From the NCBI GenBank assembly GCA_002420115.1, contig DIHK01000007.1, forward strand, positions 46,601 to 110,600: 64,000 bases of DNA, in the 5' to 3' direction. The position numbers were made by a program, and so were the translations under genes. The notes under the pieces are model-generated. The model was not told where the DNA came from, ran no database searches, and worked only from the letters and a program-made list of their open reading frames with translations. Numbering within the stretch: position 1 is the first letter of the stretch; every line of letters starts with the position of its first letter. This document shows, in pieces, positions 44,115-52,034 of this stretch. Source of the DNA: Nitrospira sp. UBA5698 (GTDB lineage Bacteria > Nitrospirota > Nitrospiria > Nitrospirales > Nitrospiraceae).

Positions 44115-44356
44115 AGCGTTCCTTTTTTGTTGGACACAAGCAACTGCCGGCAGAGCATCAGAACGGCCTGCGTGTGCAAGACGTACAAGCCCATATGAAT
44201 GCCGTGACTCTTATACGTTGGCGGCTTCTCGTCCTCCATCCGCTCAATGACCTTCTGCACTGTCACAAGGCCCAACTCCAGCGCGCGGAGTGCTTCCTCG
44301 AATCCTTTCACTTCATCTTCACTGATGATGGTCCGTACAGTCACGAGGTTGACCAT
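44111..44356 (-). CDS. Small hypothetical element protein
   Basis: An 81-residue acidic-to-neutral helical protein (ISEDEVKGFEEALRALELGL, VQKVIERMEDEK). GAAAGGAAACTCATC precedes the ATG, and it is coupled to the following gene by ATGA. No family recognised. Confidence 0.6.
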   Translation of the reverse strand: MVNLVTVRTIISEDEVKGFEEALRALELGLVTVQKVIERMEDEKPPTYKSHGIHMGLYVLHTQAVLMLCRQLLVSNKKGTL

Positions 44357-44431
44357 GATGAGTTTCCTTTCTTGCTCTGATGGGCGCCTAGTTATCGCGA
44401 GCAGTCAGCCTACTACGAGCGTTCACTATCC

Positions 44432-44788
44432 CTAGGAGCACAGTTCATCTTCAACAACGGGGTAATGACCAGCCCGCATCCCAAAGCAGCGCCGACGGGC
44501 CTGATAACGGTCAAGGTCACCAGTGGCCTCAGAGAAACCATCACCTAATTGGTTTAGTAGATGGTCCAGGAACAAGAGACCCTTGTGCTTGGTGGGGAAG
44601 GGGCCGAATCGTCTAGGACGGAGCCCGGTCATCTCCACGCGCAAAAACCACACCGTCCGACCGAATTGATCTCTGCTTCGCTTGAACCATTCCTCTCGAG
44701 GTTTCACCTCCATGATCTCAATCTTTTCTCGCTTCTTGCGTGGCGCAACCGCCTTGGCTTTGCCCGTATCGGTCAATGATTGTCCCAT
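44432..44788 (-). CDS. Hypothetical element protein
   Basis: A 118-residue basic protein; the C-terminal half has a compact pattern (WFLRVEMTGLRPRRFGPFPT, GLLFLDHLLNQLGDG). A CAGGAGGACGCACG site precedes the ATG. No family recognised. Confidence 0.6.
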   Translation of the reverse strand: MGQSLTDTGKAKAVAPRKKREKIEIMEVKPREEWFKRSRDQFGRTVWFLRVEMTGLRPRRFGPFPTKHKGLLFLDHLLNQLGDGFSEATGDLDRYQARRRCFGMRAGHYPVVEDELCS

Positions 44789-44910
44789 CGTGCGTCCTCC
44801 TGTTCAGGTTCGTGTGTTGGTCGTTCAGATCGGCTGCATTTCAGTTCCTCAACCCAATAACTTGTCAGCCTCCTCATCCGACCGTTCAGGCTGAATTGCA
44901 GGTGTCTCAT
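44773..44910 (-). CDS. Possible small protein overlapping its downstream neighbour
   Basis: A 45-codon frame (starts MRHLQFSLNG, ends DARWDNH) that ends inside the next gene (16-base overlap), as coupled phage genes often do. No clear ribosome site. Charged and Arg-rich composition. Weakly supported. Confidence 0.28.
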   Translation of the reverse strand: MRHLQFSLNGRMRRLTSYWVEELKCSRSERPTHEPEQEDARWDNH

Positions 44911-44946
44911 GGCCTATCCACGCTATCCACAAACATCCACAGCCCA

Positions 44947-45015
44947 GATTCAAGATTCCTGATTTACGATCTACGATCCAAGATTCAAGATAAAGATCTA
45001 AGATTTAAGAGTTCC
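44947..45015 (+). repeat. Ten tandem degenerate GATTCAA heptads
   Basis: Successive 7-base units GATTCAA, GATTCCT, GATTTAC, GATCTAC, GATCCAA, GATTCAA, GATAAA (6), GATCTAA, GATTTAA, GAGTTCC. They occupy the space between two minus-strand genes. Confidence 0.7.
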
Positions 45016-45047
45016 TACGCCGGTCTGAACGCTCGTCGAACGAGTGT

Positions 45048-45581
45048 TCAGATAACCATGCGAGCCACCTCCTGACGGTCGTTCGACACCGGTCGGAACT
45101 CCCGTTCCAACAAGTCTGGAAGCCCCTGTGCAAATGGTGACAGTCCGCTCTTAAGACAATGCTTCCTGGCCAGCAGGAGAAATTCGTTCATCAGCTCCGG
45201 GTTATCCGGAAGATTGCGAACCCGCGCAAGCACTGCCTTCTGAACATTCTTGCTGTCGGGCTGCTGATACCGGAGCGCGTTTCGGATGAGGAGGAGGTTC
45301 GTTTTCTCATCGAATCGAATGAATCCCTCCTCCTCGAGTTTCAACAGCATGTCCTTGACCCGCCGGAGCGGCCAGGCCATATCCGCAGCGACGTATTCCG
45401 GCGGCAACACAAAAAAGCCTTCCAACGTGCGGTGCTTCGTCGTCAGAAGGTGCAACGCGAAGAGCCTCTGCGAGTCTGGCCAGGTGGCGACCTTCTCATC
45501 CGACCAAAAGTGACAAGCTATGCGGTAATACCTCGGCACATCGGGGCGCTTTGGTTTATTGGTTTGCTCGTCGTCCAACAT
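45048..45581 (-). CDS. Phage-like replication/DNA-binding protein (winged-HTH)
   Basis: A 177-residue protein: PRYYRIACHFWSDEKVATWP, then AADMAWPLRRVKDMLLKLEE and GFIRFDEKTNLLLIRNALRY. This layout, a winged HTH that reads 'more than one rule per residue block' followed by a beta hairpin, is seen in phage replication initiators. A plausible partner for the ATPase. GAGGAGAGGTCTCG precedes the ATG. Confidence 0.55.
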   Translation of the reverse strand: MLDDEQTNKPKRPDVPRYYRIACHFWSDEKVATWPDSQRLFALHLLTTKHRTLEGFFVLPPEYVAADMAWPLRRVKDMLLKLEEEGFIRFDEKTNLLLIRNALRYQQPDSKNVQKAVLARVRNLPDNPELMNEFLLLARKHCLKSGLSPFAQGLPDLLEREFRPVSNDRQEVARMVI

Positions 45582-45601
45582 CGAGACCTCTCCTCATACA
45601 C

Positions 45602-46012
45602 TTAGTGAGCCGTCGATCGACTCATGGCACGGCCAGTCCTTCGCGTACTAGGCATCTGTAACGGATCAATCGGATCGGAGTTGCTGAATAATTCATGAGT
45701 GAGCCGAACATAGGTGACGAGCTCGCTCACGTCGTCAAACTCACTTCTCAATTCGTCAACGATGAGTTGCACAATGCTGGCATCGATATGTGATCGGCTT
45801 TCTGCAGCCATGAACAACAGATCCAACCGCTTCTTACAGTTCCCGAGAATGTACAGGGCGAGGTCACCATCTTCTGCAAACCATTTGAGGCCGAATGGTT
45901 TCTGATCAGTCACGTCCCTGATCTGTCCATCTTGATCGCGATGGAGAACTCTTGCCTGTAACGCCAACCTCGGCTCGGTTTCCTCAGTTTCGGTCGTCGT
46001 CTTGGTTTTCAC
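45602..46012 (-). CDS. Hypothetical element protein
   Basis: A 136-residue protein starting at GTG 46012 after CCAGGAGGTCCT. The Thr/Glu-rich start is followed by an acidic helical body (ASIVQLIVDELRSEFDDVSE). No family recognised. Confidence 0.6.
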   Translation of the reverse strand: MKTKTTTETEETEPRLALQARVLHRDQDGQIRDVTDQKPFGLKWFAEDGDLALYILGNCKKRLDLLFMAAESRSHIDASIVQLIVDELRSEFDDVSELVTYVRLTHELFSNSDPIDPLQMPSTRRTGRAMSRSTAH

Positions 46013-46067
46013 AGGACCTCCTGGTTTAGAAGTTCAGAGCAAACGGTGCACCGGAGATACGTCACGT

Positions 46068-46214
46068 TCACGATCGCAGTTCCTTTCGTTGCTTAAATTC
46101 CTTCTCCAGCAGATTACGGATGAACCCACTGGCCGAAATCCCCTCCTTTCGCAAGGCATCCAATTTGACCTTCATTCCCCTCGGCACGCTGATCAGTATC
46201 TTCACCATCGCCAT
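46068..46214 (-). CDS. Ribbon-helix-helix protein (48 aa)
   Basis: A 48-residue protein with an N-terminal strand (MAMVKILISVPRGMKVKLDA) and two helices (ISASGFIRNLLEKEFKQRK), the MetJ/Arc type ribbon-helix-helix fold. GGAGGTGAGGCT precedes ATG 46214. It is divergent from another RHH-like gene, 101 bases apart, and probably binds in that gap. First of the long minus-strand operon. Confidence 0.7.
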   Translation of the reverse strand: MAMVKILISVPRGMKVKLDALRKEGISASGFIRNLLEKEFKQRKELRS

Positions 46215-46315
46215 AGCCTCACCTCCAATGACTATAAATATAGATTTCTATATATTCATATGTCAAGGCATATGATTGACTATATCGAGCGTGGCCAGTA
46301 CAGTACCGAGACGCA
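46215..46315. promoter_or_regulatory. Divergent operator/promoter between two ribbon-helix-helix genes
   Basis: An AT-rich 101-base gap. TGACTATA occurs twice (near 46230 and 46275), and CATATG occurs twice (46259 and 46269 region) around TCAAGG, an inverted arrangement. These are likely sites for one or both RHH proteins controlling the leftward phage-like operon and the rightward cargo. Confidence 0.5.
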
Positions 46316-46495
46316 ATGGCGACGAAGGGCAGTAACTCAACGGAAAAGCGAAGGAAAGTGTTTGGCTTGAGCCTCGATCGACAGCTCATGCTCGATATCC
46401 AGCACTTAGCACTCGACCAAGACCGCTACGTGAATGAGATGATTGAAGAAGCTGCGAAGGACCTGCTGAAGAAGTACCGAGAGAAGGCGAAATAG
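46316..46495 (+). CDS. Ribbon-helix-helix-like protein (59 aa)
   Basis: A 59-residue protein: Lys/Arg-rich start, strand KRRKVFGLSLDRQLMLDIQH, and helix EMIEEAAKDLLKKYREK. This matches the partition/CopG-like RHH group (FGLSLD). It is divergent from the other RHH gene. No clear ribosome site before ATG 46316. Confidence 0.6.
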   Translation: MATKGSNSTEKRRKVFGLSLDRQLMLDIQHLALDQDRYVNEMIEEAAKDLLKKYREKAK

Positions 46496-46597
46496 ATACC
46501 TTCAGCTTATGAGCTGACAAGAATCAGGCGGCACGTGCCGAGTGCCTTCATTGCGATCCATCCCCAAGACCCAGCAGGAAGAATTACGAGGCACACG

Positions 46598-47056
46598 ATG
46601 AAAAGCTCGATCACCTTTGGACGGCTGGGCACCCACAGCCTACTGGCTTTCTTCCTTATCGCCTTTACTCTGGGCTGTACACGCCTCACACCGCAAGAAC
46701 GGGAACACTACGCTTCTCGTGTCTATGATATCCCTCATGACCGCGTGTTCGAAGCAGTCAAAGAGCGGGTGCGGCAATACCCGATGGGTCTACAAGAGAC
46801 TGATCTACAGCAAGGCCTTGTGAAAAGTCGGATTGGTGGGACCACGCCGGGCATCGGAGCGACCGTCGGCTATCAAATCACCGTCATGACCACGGCGGAA
46901 GGCCAGCGGACGAGGGTGGTTCCAACCTGGCAGATGAATATTTCATCAGAACCAACCAAAACCCACTTGCTTCCTGTCACGATCGACGATCGGCCGTTGC
47001 TCTATTTGGAGTTCTTCGACGCACTCGATGAACAGCTCGAGAAAGCACGTCAGTGA
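46598..47056 (+). CDS. Exported lipoprotein of unknown function
   Basis: A 152-residue protein with a signal peptide and lipobox (TLGCTRL near residue 30). The mature part resembles small periplasmic proteins containing YDIPHDRVFEAVKERVRQYP, without a family I recognise. ATG 46598 follows ACGAGGCACACG. Ends 14 bases before the next exported protein's start; the two are likely one unit. Confidence 0.6.
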   Translation: MKSSITFGRLGTHSLLAFFLIAFTLGCTRLTPQEREHYASRVYDIPHDRVFEAVKERVRQYPMGLQETDLQQGLVKSRIGGTTPGIGATVGYQITVMTTAEGQRTRVVPTWQMNISSEPTKTHLLPVTIDDRPLLYLEFFDALDEQLEKARQ

Positions 47057-47069
47057 GGAAAAGGCACCA

Positions 47070-47501
47070 ATGAGGTATGCCGTCGCATTACTGTTGCTCC
47101 TCGCGCTGTCCGCGCCTTCACTGGCAGGCGAAAAGGGTAAGTTGGTCAGCCTTCTTGCCGATTATGCTGATTTCAAACATCGCGTCCAAGACATCAGGAC
47201 AACCCGGCAGAGCGGTTACGCAAGCGACAGTAAAGAACTACTAGAACTCAGGAAAGAGATTCTCGCTGCACTCCAAGATGTAGACGACTATCAGACCAAG
47301 CTGAATGCCCGAACAAGAGACGATCCGGCCAATGAAGTGCCTCTCGCGCTCACGTACGCCTACAGCGCAATGTTTCATATCGTTTCAATGGAATTAGATC
47401 GAAACCTCTATCGATCCAATTTACCTCTTAAGCTGTCAGAAAAATATGCTGACATCTGGGGGATGGTTGATCCCTTAATCCCTGCCTTCTCTGCCCCGTA
47501 G
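47070..47501 (+). CDS. Small exported protein
   Basis: A 143-residue protein with a clear signal peptide (MRYAVALLLLLALSAPSLAG). The mature part is helical (LVSLLADYADFKHRVQDIRT, EILAALQDVDDYQTKLNART). No family recognised. A GAGGAAAAGG site precedes ATG 47070; it follows the lipoprotein gene. Confidence 0.6.
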   Translation: MRYAVALLLLLALSAPSLAGEKGKLVSLLADYADFKHRVQDIRTTRQSGYASDSKELLELRKEILAALQDVDDYQTKLNARTRDDPANEVPLALTYAYSAMFHIVSMELDRNLYRSNLPLKLSEKYADIWGMVDPLIPAFSAP

Positions 47502-47825
47502 AAACAACTCAAGCACTAAAATTCGAGCTCTTCGCAAGTCTGCCTATTATGCAGGCATCAGTGTGCTGATTGCGCCGAGGTTGTGGGGTTGCGACTGTCC
47601 TGCCAGGATTTTCACTTCTCTGCATGGCCGAACTCTTGATATTGCCGGATTTTCCAGGTTTCCGCCTCGTCAGATTGTGACTTCGAATCACGGTCATGAC
47701 CGGTCGTGGTCTTGCTTGCCCATTTTTTGAGGTAACCCCAATGGGGAATTCGCTGAGCCTCCTGCACCGCTAGGCTTCACTCAGACAGCCACTGATCACC
47801 AGAAACCTGTGAAGGAGTCGCAACC
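47502..47825. other. Intergenic region
   Basis: 324 bases without a gene. Short inverted segments (TGCCT..AGGCA near 47541 and GACCGGTC near 47698) are too small to call. The PilZ gene promoter probably lies here. Confidence 0.5.
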
Positions 47826-48230
47826 ATGCACACGCTGAACAAGAGGTTTGTGCACCGGATCTATTCACGGTTCCTTGTACACTTTCCGATGATGTATCTG
47901 GGGCAGACCGTCACCGGCCAAGGGATTGTCCGGGAGTTATCCCTGGTGGGGTGTCAGGCCCTCAGCAACGCTCCTGTGATTGAGGGCACGTCCCTGAGCG
48001 TAAGACTCGCTCTGCCGAGTTACGAGAAGCCGCTGGTTATCGAGCGAGCCACCGTGAAATGGGTTAAGGGATTGGAGTGTGGACTAGCCTTTGACCACCA
48101 TGACGAGCGGGAGCGAGTGCGACTCCGGCAGGTGCTAAATGAGCTGCTCGCTCGTAGACGCTACAACGGCTTGACGACGGAAGCCCCTCACACTGACACG
48201 CCCAATGCACCTCTGACCGCTTGCCCCTGA
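47826..48230 (+). CDS. PilZ-domain protein
   Basis: A 134-residue PilZ-like protein: RIYSRFLVHFPMMYL and then GIVRELSLVGCQAL and VKWVKGLECGLAFD, the c-di-GMP-binding barrel pattern. The usual RxxxR reads RIYSR (arginines present). It may bind cyclic-di-GMP. GAAGGAGTCGCAACC precedes the ATG. Cargo side of the element; a PilZ protein also lies outside it at 51384. Confidence 0.72.
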   Translation: MHTLNKRFVHRIYSRFLVHFPMMYLGQTVTGQGIVRELSLVGCQALSNAPVIEGTSLSVRLALPSYEKPLVIERATVKWVKGLECGLAFDHHDERERVRLRQVLNELLARRRYNGLTTEAPHTDTPNAPLTACP

Positions 48231-48327
48231 GCCCCCCTCTTTCGATGTACCTCGTTCAGTTCTGGTGGGAATCGGACGTCCTGATACGGTTATCTCAGAC
48301 ACGATCACGACACAGGAGGACACCACA

Positions 48328-48567
48328 ATGACCTGTACACGATGTCAAGGACTCATGCTGGAAGAGCAGATAATCGACATGGAAGCAGCGTATGGCGAGA
48401 TGTGGAGCCTCAGCTCCCGCTGCGTTAATTGTGGCCATCGACATGATGCGGTGATCCAGCAACACCACCAAGCCTACTTGCGGCCAGTGGCTCTCTCCCA
48501 GACAGTCGCCCGGTCAGAATCCGTGGATCTGTCATGGGATTCGGAACAGGAACCACTGGCAGCCTAG
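48328..48567 (+). CDS. Small zinc-ribbon protein
   Basis: A 79-residue protein with two CxxC pairs: MTCTRCQGLM at the start and RCVNCGHRH near residue 33. It is similar to the chromosomal protein at 55695 (MTCRKCKGLM...RCLNCG). Probably a zinc ribbon of unknown function. CAGGAGGACACCACA precedes ATG 48328. Confidence 0.65.
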   Translation: MTCTRCQGLMLEEQIIDMEAAYGEMWSLSSRCVNCGHRHDAVIQQHHQAYLRPVALSQTVARSESVDLSWDSEQEPLAA

Positions 48568-48615
48568 CGGTAAACACCCAGCCCACAGCTTTTCGAGCAC
48601 GAAAGGAACACGGTC

Positions 48616-48978
48616 ATGAAGCCATCCACGATCCTGGTCATTGAGGATCAGGCATCCGTCCGTAAGCTCCTGGCGCAGGTTCTCGAAGAGGCTGGGTACC
48701 AGGTCTATCAGGCGGTGGATGGCCGACAAGGGCTCGCCCAGTTCCACGCCCAGCCCGTCGATCTGGTCCTCACGGATCTAGAGATGCCTGAAATGAACGG
48801 GTTGGACCTGATCTTGGAACTGACCCGCACGTTCTTGGATGTCAAAGTCATTGTCATGAGTGGCCACTCGGCAGGGAAGCTACAGACGGCCCGACTCCTT
48901 GGGGCACGGCAAACCTTTGTAAAGCCATTCAACCTTCCCGAGTTGCTTCGCGCCATTGAGTACGAACTCCTCCACTAG
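48616..48978 (+). CDS. CheY-like stand-alone response regulator
   Basis: A 120-residue receiver domain: acidic pair IEDQ, phosphoacceptor Asp54 in LVLTDLEMP, Ser in VMSGHS and Lys in TFVKPFN. No output domain, so it acts by binding partners. No histidine kinase is nearby. AAAGGAACACGGTC precedes the ATG. Confidence 0.88.
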   Translation: MKPSTILVIEDQASVRKLLAQVLEEAGYQVYQAVDGRQGLAQFHAQPVDLVLTDLEMPEMNGLDLILELTRTFLDVKVIVMSGHSAGKLQTARLLGARQTFVKPFNLPELLRAIEYELLH

Positions 48979-49096
48979 ACGCAGGGAGCTATCCCACGGA
49001 CACACATTTAGCGGGTTTCCATCCGATGTCCCTCGGCGTCTAAGAGCATCCAACAAATTGATTGACTCGGACAGTTCGCATTGATAGCATTTTGTC

Positions 49097-49426
49097 ATGC
49101 GCAGGATGGCCGCCTTTCTGGTGTTCTTGCTGCTCGGTCTCACCTTCAACGCGTACGCCTGCATCCTGCCTTTACAAACCGTAGCCCAGACGGATTGTTC
49201 CTCTGACACACAGGAGCAATCACGGCAGACATGCGACGCGTTTCTTGAGATAGGGCCACAGTCACAGCTTTCTCTAAACCATGCCCTCAGCTCATTCACG
49301 TTTGAGTCACCAGTACCGAGTCTGCCGTTTGAGACGGTCCATTCTATTTCTGCGCCGACACCATCGCCTTACCACGCCGTCTTTCCCATTCATCTCTCAA
49401 TCCCAACTACCGTTTTGAGGATTTGA
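49097..49426 (+). CDS. Exported protein of unknown function, next to Csp1-like gene
   Basis: A 109-residue protein with a signal peptide (MRRMAAFLVFLLLGLTFNAYAC). The mature part has a few cysteines (ILPLQTVAQTDCSSDTQEQS). No family recognised. Its place 70 bases before a copper-binding protein suggests a metal role, but nothing in the sequence proves it. Confidence 0.55.
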   Translation: MRRMAAFLVFLLLGLTFNAYACILPLQTVAQTDCSSDTQEQSRQTCDAFLEIGPQSQLSLNHALSSFTFESPVPSLPFETVHSISAPTPSPYHAVFPIHLSIPTTVLRI

Positions 49427-49495
49427 TACCCTCCTTCAGGTTTCTGTGCACCAACAGCAACGTGGGCGTGAACAGCAATCCACGAAGGGGGACTT

Positions 49496-49996
49496 ATGTC
49501 TGACAACAACACGATAGGCAGACGATCATTTCTATCGACCGGCGTATCTCTGGTGGCTGCAGGTGTGTCGTTCATGACTTTGCCCAAGGCTTATGCTTCG
49601 TCCGGCGGCGAGTCAGACGGCCAGCCGATGTTGGCTCCAGGAGGGCATCACATGGACGAGGAGATGCAAAAGTGTATTCAGCTCTGCCGAGACTGCCATG
49701 CGATGTGCACTCAAACGATTGCACATTGTTTGAAGCTGGGAGGCCGCCATGCGGCACCCGAACACATCCGCTTATTCCTGGACTGTGCACAGATATGCAC
49801 GACCACTGTCGATTACATGCTTCGGGGCTCCGCGGTTCATGACCGAGTTTGTCGCCTCTGCGCTGACCTGTGTATGCAGTGCGGAAAGGATTGTGAACAG
49901 ATGGCAGGAGACGATCAGATGGTAAAACAGTGCATTGAAACGTGTCGAAAGTGTGCAGAGTCTTGTGAGCGTATGGCATCACAAGCGGCAGCATAG
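49496..49996 (+). CDS. Copper-storage (Csp1-like) four-helix-bundle protein
   Basis: A 166-residue protein with a Tat-type signal (GRRSFLSTGVSLVAAGVSFM). The mature part is four helices studded with cysteines in CxxxC and CxxC steps (CIQLCRDCHAMCTQ, CRLCADLCMQCGKDCEQM, CIETCRKCAESCERM), as in Csp1/DUF326 proteins that bind many Cu(I) ions inside a helical bundle. Exported fully folded by Tat. The last gene before the right attachment site, so part of the cargo. Confidence 0.85.
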   Translation: MSDNNTIGRRSFLSTGVSLVAAGVSFMTLPKAYASSGGESDGQPMLAPGGHHMDEEMQKCIQLCRDCHAMCTQTIAHCLKLGGRHAAPEHIRLFLDCAQICTTTVDYMLRGSAVHDRVCRLCADLCMQCGKDCEQMAGDDQMVKQCIETCRKCAESCERMASQAAA

Positions 49997-50585
49997 CCGT
50001 CCAGCGGCTATCTCGCTCGTGCTTAGTCCGCGTGGGCTGTGGCAAAGCCACTGCCTGCGCGGGCCAGGTCGGTCCCGCATCTGTGCATTGCCTCATTGGT
50101 GCCAATCTGACACCAAAATGCCAAGGCACACCATGACCAGCGATGAAGAGCTGTCACAGATCCTCTTCGTTTTTTGATGATTTGTCTTGTTGACTGTCCT
50201 CAGGTAGGTGTAGGCCGAGACTCCTAATCAGCGGGGTCAACTCAGAATATTGCCCACTTTATGCTACCAGCAAAGAGCAAACCAGCCCCACCAGCGCCAA
50301 CCGTGCCACCTTGCTGAGATTTTGTTTCTTGTGGGGTTAAGGTTGTCTGAGGTAGAGCGATCTGACGCACCACGCAGCAAGAAACGGCAGGGGGCGATAT
50401 GCCGATGCCAGGAGTGAGGGGTGACACAGGCGTTCATGACTCCTCTTCTTCGGACTGAAATGAATGAGGGGAGTCGGATGTCTGGTTGCAACTGGTTGCA
50501 GACTTGCTGATTTCTTGCTCAGTTTTTCCGTGATTTGCCGAGCTATCCTGTTGATCTTGTTGAGGTAGCGATGTGTCCGGTGCAA
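49997..50585. other. Right end of the element, mostly non-coding
   Basis: 589 bases. Its right part (minus, 50585-50434) would supply the alternative integrase tail. A minus-strand frame (50242-50427) with a hydrophobic GGTVGAGGAGLLFAG end and an overlapping ATG just after the tail stop exist but are weakly supported. The left part shows no gene. Confidence 0.45.
50434..50585 (-). other. Alternative C-terminal coding tail of the integrase (excised form)
   Basis: Reading minus strand through the attR core in the integrase frame stays open for 49 codons and stops at TGA (50434-50436), ending SFQSEEES. After excision the core joins the integrase gene to this segment, replacing the 11 tRNA-derived residues. 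The tail is Gln/Ser/Glu-rich. Confidence 0.6.
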
Positions 50586-50612
50586 TTCGAAACCCGTCAT
50601 CCACCCCACTCG
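50586..50612 (+). repeat. Attachment site attR (27-bp core)
   Basis: Exact copy of the 27 bases at 33690-33716, here without a tRNA on its left. It marks the right end of the element. Confidence 0.92.
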
Positions 50613-50866
50613 TTCCCCTCAGAGACTATCGGTAGGTAACGGAACAACCAAGACTCCAGCTATAAGCGGTTCTTCGGGAACGTCCGGAAACGGGATATCT
50701 ATGACCGTATTGGGGTTATGGCGTTCCGTCTGATGGAGAGAGGCATGAAGCAGAAAGTCCTGGGCATTCGGGGCCGGTTGATTCCAGAGATAAGTGATTA
50801 GGTAAATTAAGCCACGTATTTTATGGGATTGACCATGGGTTGTTAATGGTGTAACCATTGGTTACC

Positions 50867-51226
50867 GTGGTAAATCGTGATGACATTGCTCTCGGTGTCT
50901 ATCTCAGGCAGACATCCGGCGAACGTCTGGGCGTCATTGCCGTTGTGCATCAAGTCGGTACCAGTTGGTCAGGAGAATGGTTCTTTCAGTTACGGTACTT
51001 GAGTCGGTCGGTCGGAGTGAGCAAGCGAGGCAGTTCGGAATGGAGCTCCAATCTCCGGGAGAAGGATCTGGCCCACTTCGAACTCATTGGAGCATGGATT
51101 ACGGCACAGGCTTTACTGGCAAGCGGCCCACCTTCTTCTCTCAAGCCAAAGAAACCACCACGAGTACCAGCTTGGATGCGAGGAATCGGACAGCCCAATC
51201 AGCTTCGATTATTTGAAGATTTTTAG
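50867..51226 (+). CDS. Hypothetical protein
   Basis: A ~119-residue protein with a small, mixed composition (VYLRQTSGERLGVIAVVHQV, WSSNLREKDLAHFELIGAWI), Pro/Lys-rich near the C-terminus. No family recognised. GTG 50867 is one start choice; TTG 50858 is also in frame. A small palindrome GTAACC-ATT-GGTTAC (50851-50865) lies just before it. Confidence 0.45.
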   Translation: MVNRDDIALGVYLRQTSGERLGVIAVVHQVGTSWSGEWFFQLRYLSRSVGVSKRGSSEWSSNLREKDLAHFELIGAWITAQALLASGPPSSLKPKKPPRVPAWMRGIGQPNQLRLFEDF

Positions 51227-51383
51227 TTGTCATCATGATCGGGTAAAACCTCAAGTGAGACTTTTATGAAGGAACAGATATTAGATGATCTTGGCCTGGA
51301 GAACTGGTCAGTTCTTACGAGTGTTCCGGATTGTCCTCTTGGGAGGGCATTGTCTTGAGGCCAAGGTTCTGGGGTAGGAATGG

Positions 51384-52034
51384 CTAATTCTCTGGAACCG
51401 GATTTCGACCGGTTTGGCCGCGAAGGGCCTTGATTGCGAGCATACGCCGAACAATGGAGCGTGCCTCACACCAGATTTTCTCAGGCACGTCGTCGATGGG
51501 CATGTTGACCTCACTCTGGGGAACGTCTAACTTGCTATCCTGATGTGCTTTCGTTGTCATCATGGTCGAAGCCAGATCGGCTGCAGCGACACGGCGGAGG
51601 ATATCTTCCAGGGGTGGAAGCGCAAGTTGTGGTGGGAGGGATTCACCACGGGATTGTATCGTTCTGATCTGATGTGAAGGCACTTGGTCGGTGGCTTGCG
51701 ACATCCACATGAGTCCGAGTTTGTGTCGAAGGAACTCCGCAACCCACGCTTGATCATCCGGAGCGATCTCATTCGCTTCAATGGCAAACTCCTGATCCTT
51801 TACCCATAGCACGATTGCACGATGAATGCACAATGGGGTGGCCCTGCCCGGGACTGACACCTTCAAGGTCAGTTGCATGCCCGCTATGACTGGCATTGAG
51901 CCGGTGACTCGCCAACCACGAGTAGTCAGATCAAGGACGGTCCCTTCTGCGACAAATGCACCATCTCCGTACAGCACGGGCCAGCTCACGGGAAATCGAC
52001 TATGTCGCCGTATGGGATCCGTTCTATGACTCAT
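51384..52034 (-). CDS. PilZ-domain protein
   Basis: A 216-residue protein with PilZ-like N-terminal ~110 residues (RRHSRFPVSWPVLYG with the RxxxR, GTVLDLTTRGWRVTG, VLWVKDQEFAIEAN) and a helical C-terminus (~150-216). It may bind c-di-GMP. No GGDEF/EAL gene is nearby. Confidence 0.78.
   Translation of the reverse strand: MSHRTDPIRRHSRFPVSWPVLYGDGAFVAEGTVLDLTTRGWRVTGSMPVIAGMQLTLKVSVPGRATPLCIHRAIVLWVKDQEFAIEANEIAPDDQAWVAEFLRHKLGLMWMSQATDQVPSHQIRTIQSRGESLPPQLALPPLEDILRRVAAADLASTMMTTKAHQDSKLDVPQSEVNMPIDDVPEKIWCEARSIVRRMLAIKALRGQTGRNPVPEN

Larger units (their letters stand above)
33690..50612. mobile_element. Integrative element in tRNA-His (prophage remnant or phage-satellite-like), ~16.9 kb
   Basis: The ends are defined by a perfect 27-bp direct repeat of the tRNA-His 3' end (33690-33716 and 50586-50612). 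Next to the left copy lie a tyrosine integrase and excisionase-like gene. Inside are a tape-measure protein, two small-terminase-like proteins, an HNH nuclease, a RepA-like ATPase, an iteron array, XRE and RHH regulators and many small genes, almost all on the minus strand from 46.2 kb leftward. The right part (46.3-50.0 kb, plus strand) holds cargo: exported proteins, PilZ, zinc ribbon, CheY and Csp1-like. No capsid, portal, large terminase or lysis genes are seen, so it is incomplete as a phage. Confidence 0.88.

Noticed and set aside
50242..50427. Small hydrophobic minus-strand frame after the integrase tail
   Set aside because: Conflicts with an overlapping frame and lacks a ribosome site; noted in the gap entry instead.
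50586..50612. Second tRNA gene
   Set aside because: Only the 3' part of tRNA-His is present (T-arm and acceptor end); there is no anticodon arm. It is the right attachment site.
50619..50858. 79-codon minus-strand frame next to attR
   Set aside because: No clear ribosome site or family; may be a remnant, but not supported enough.
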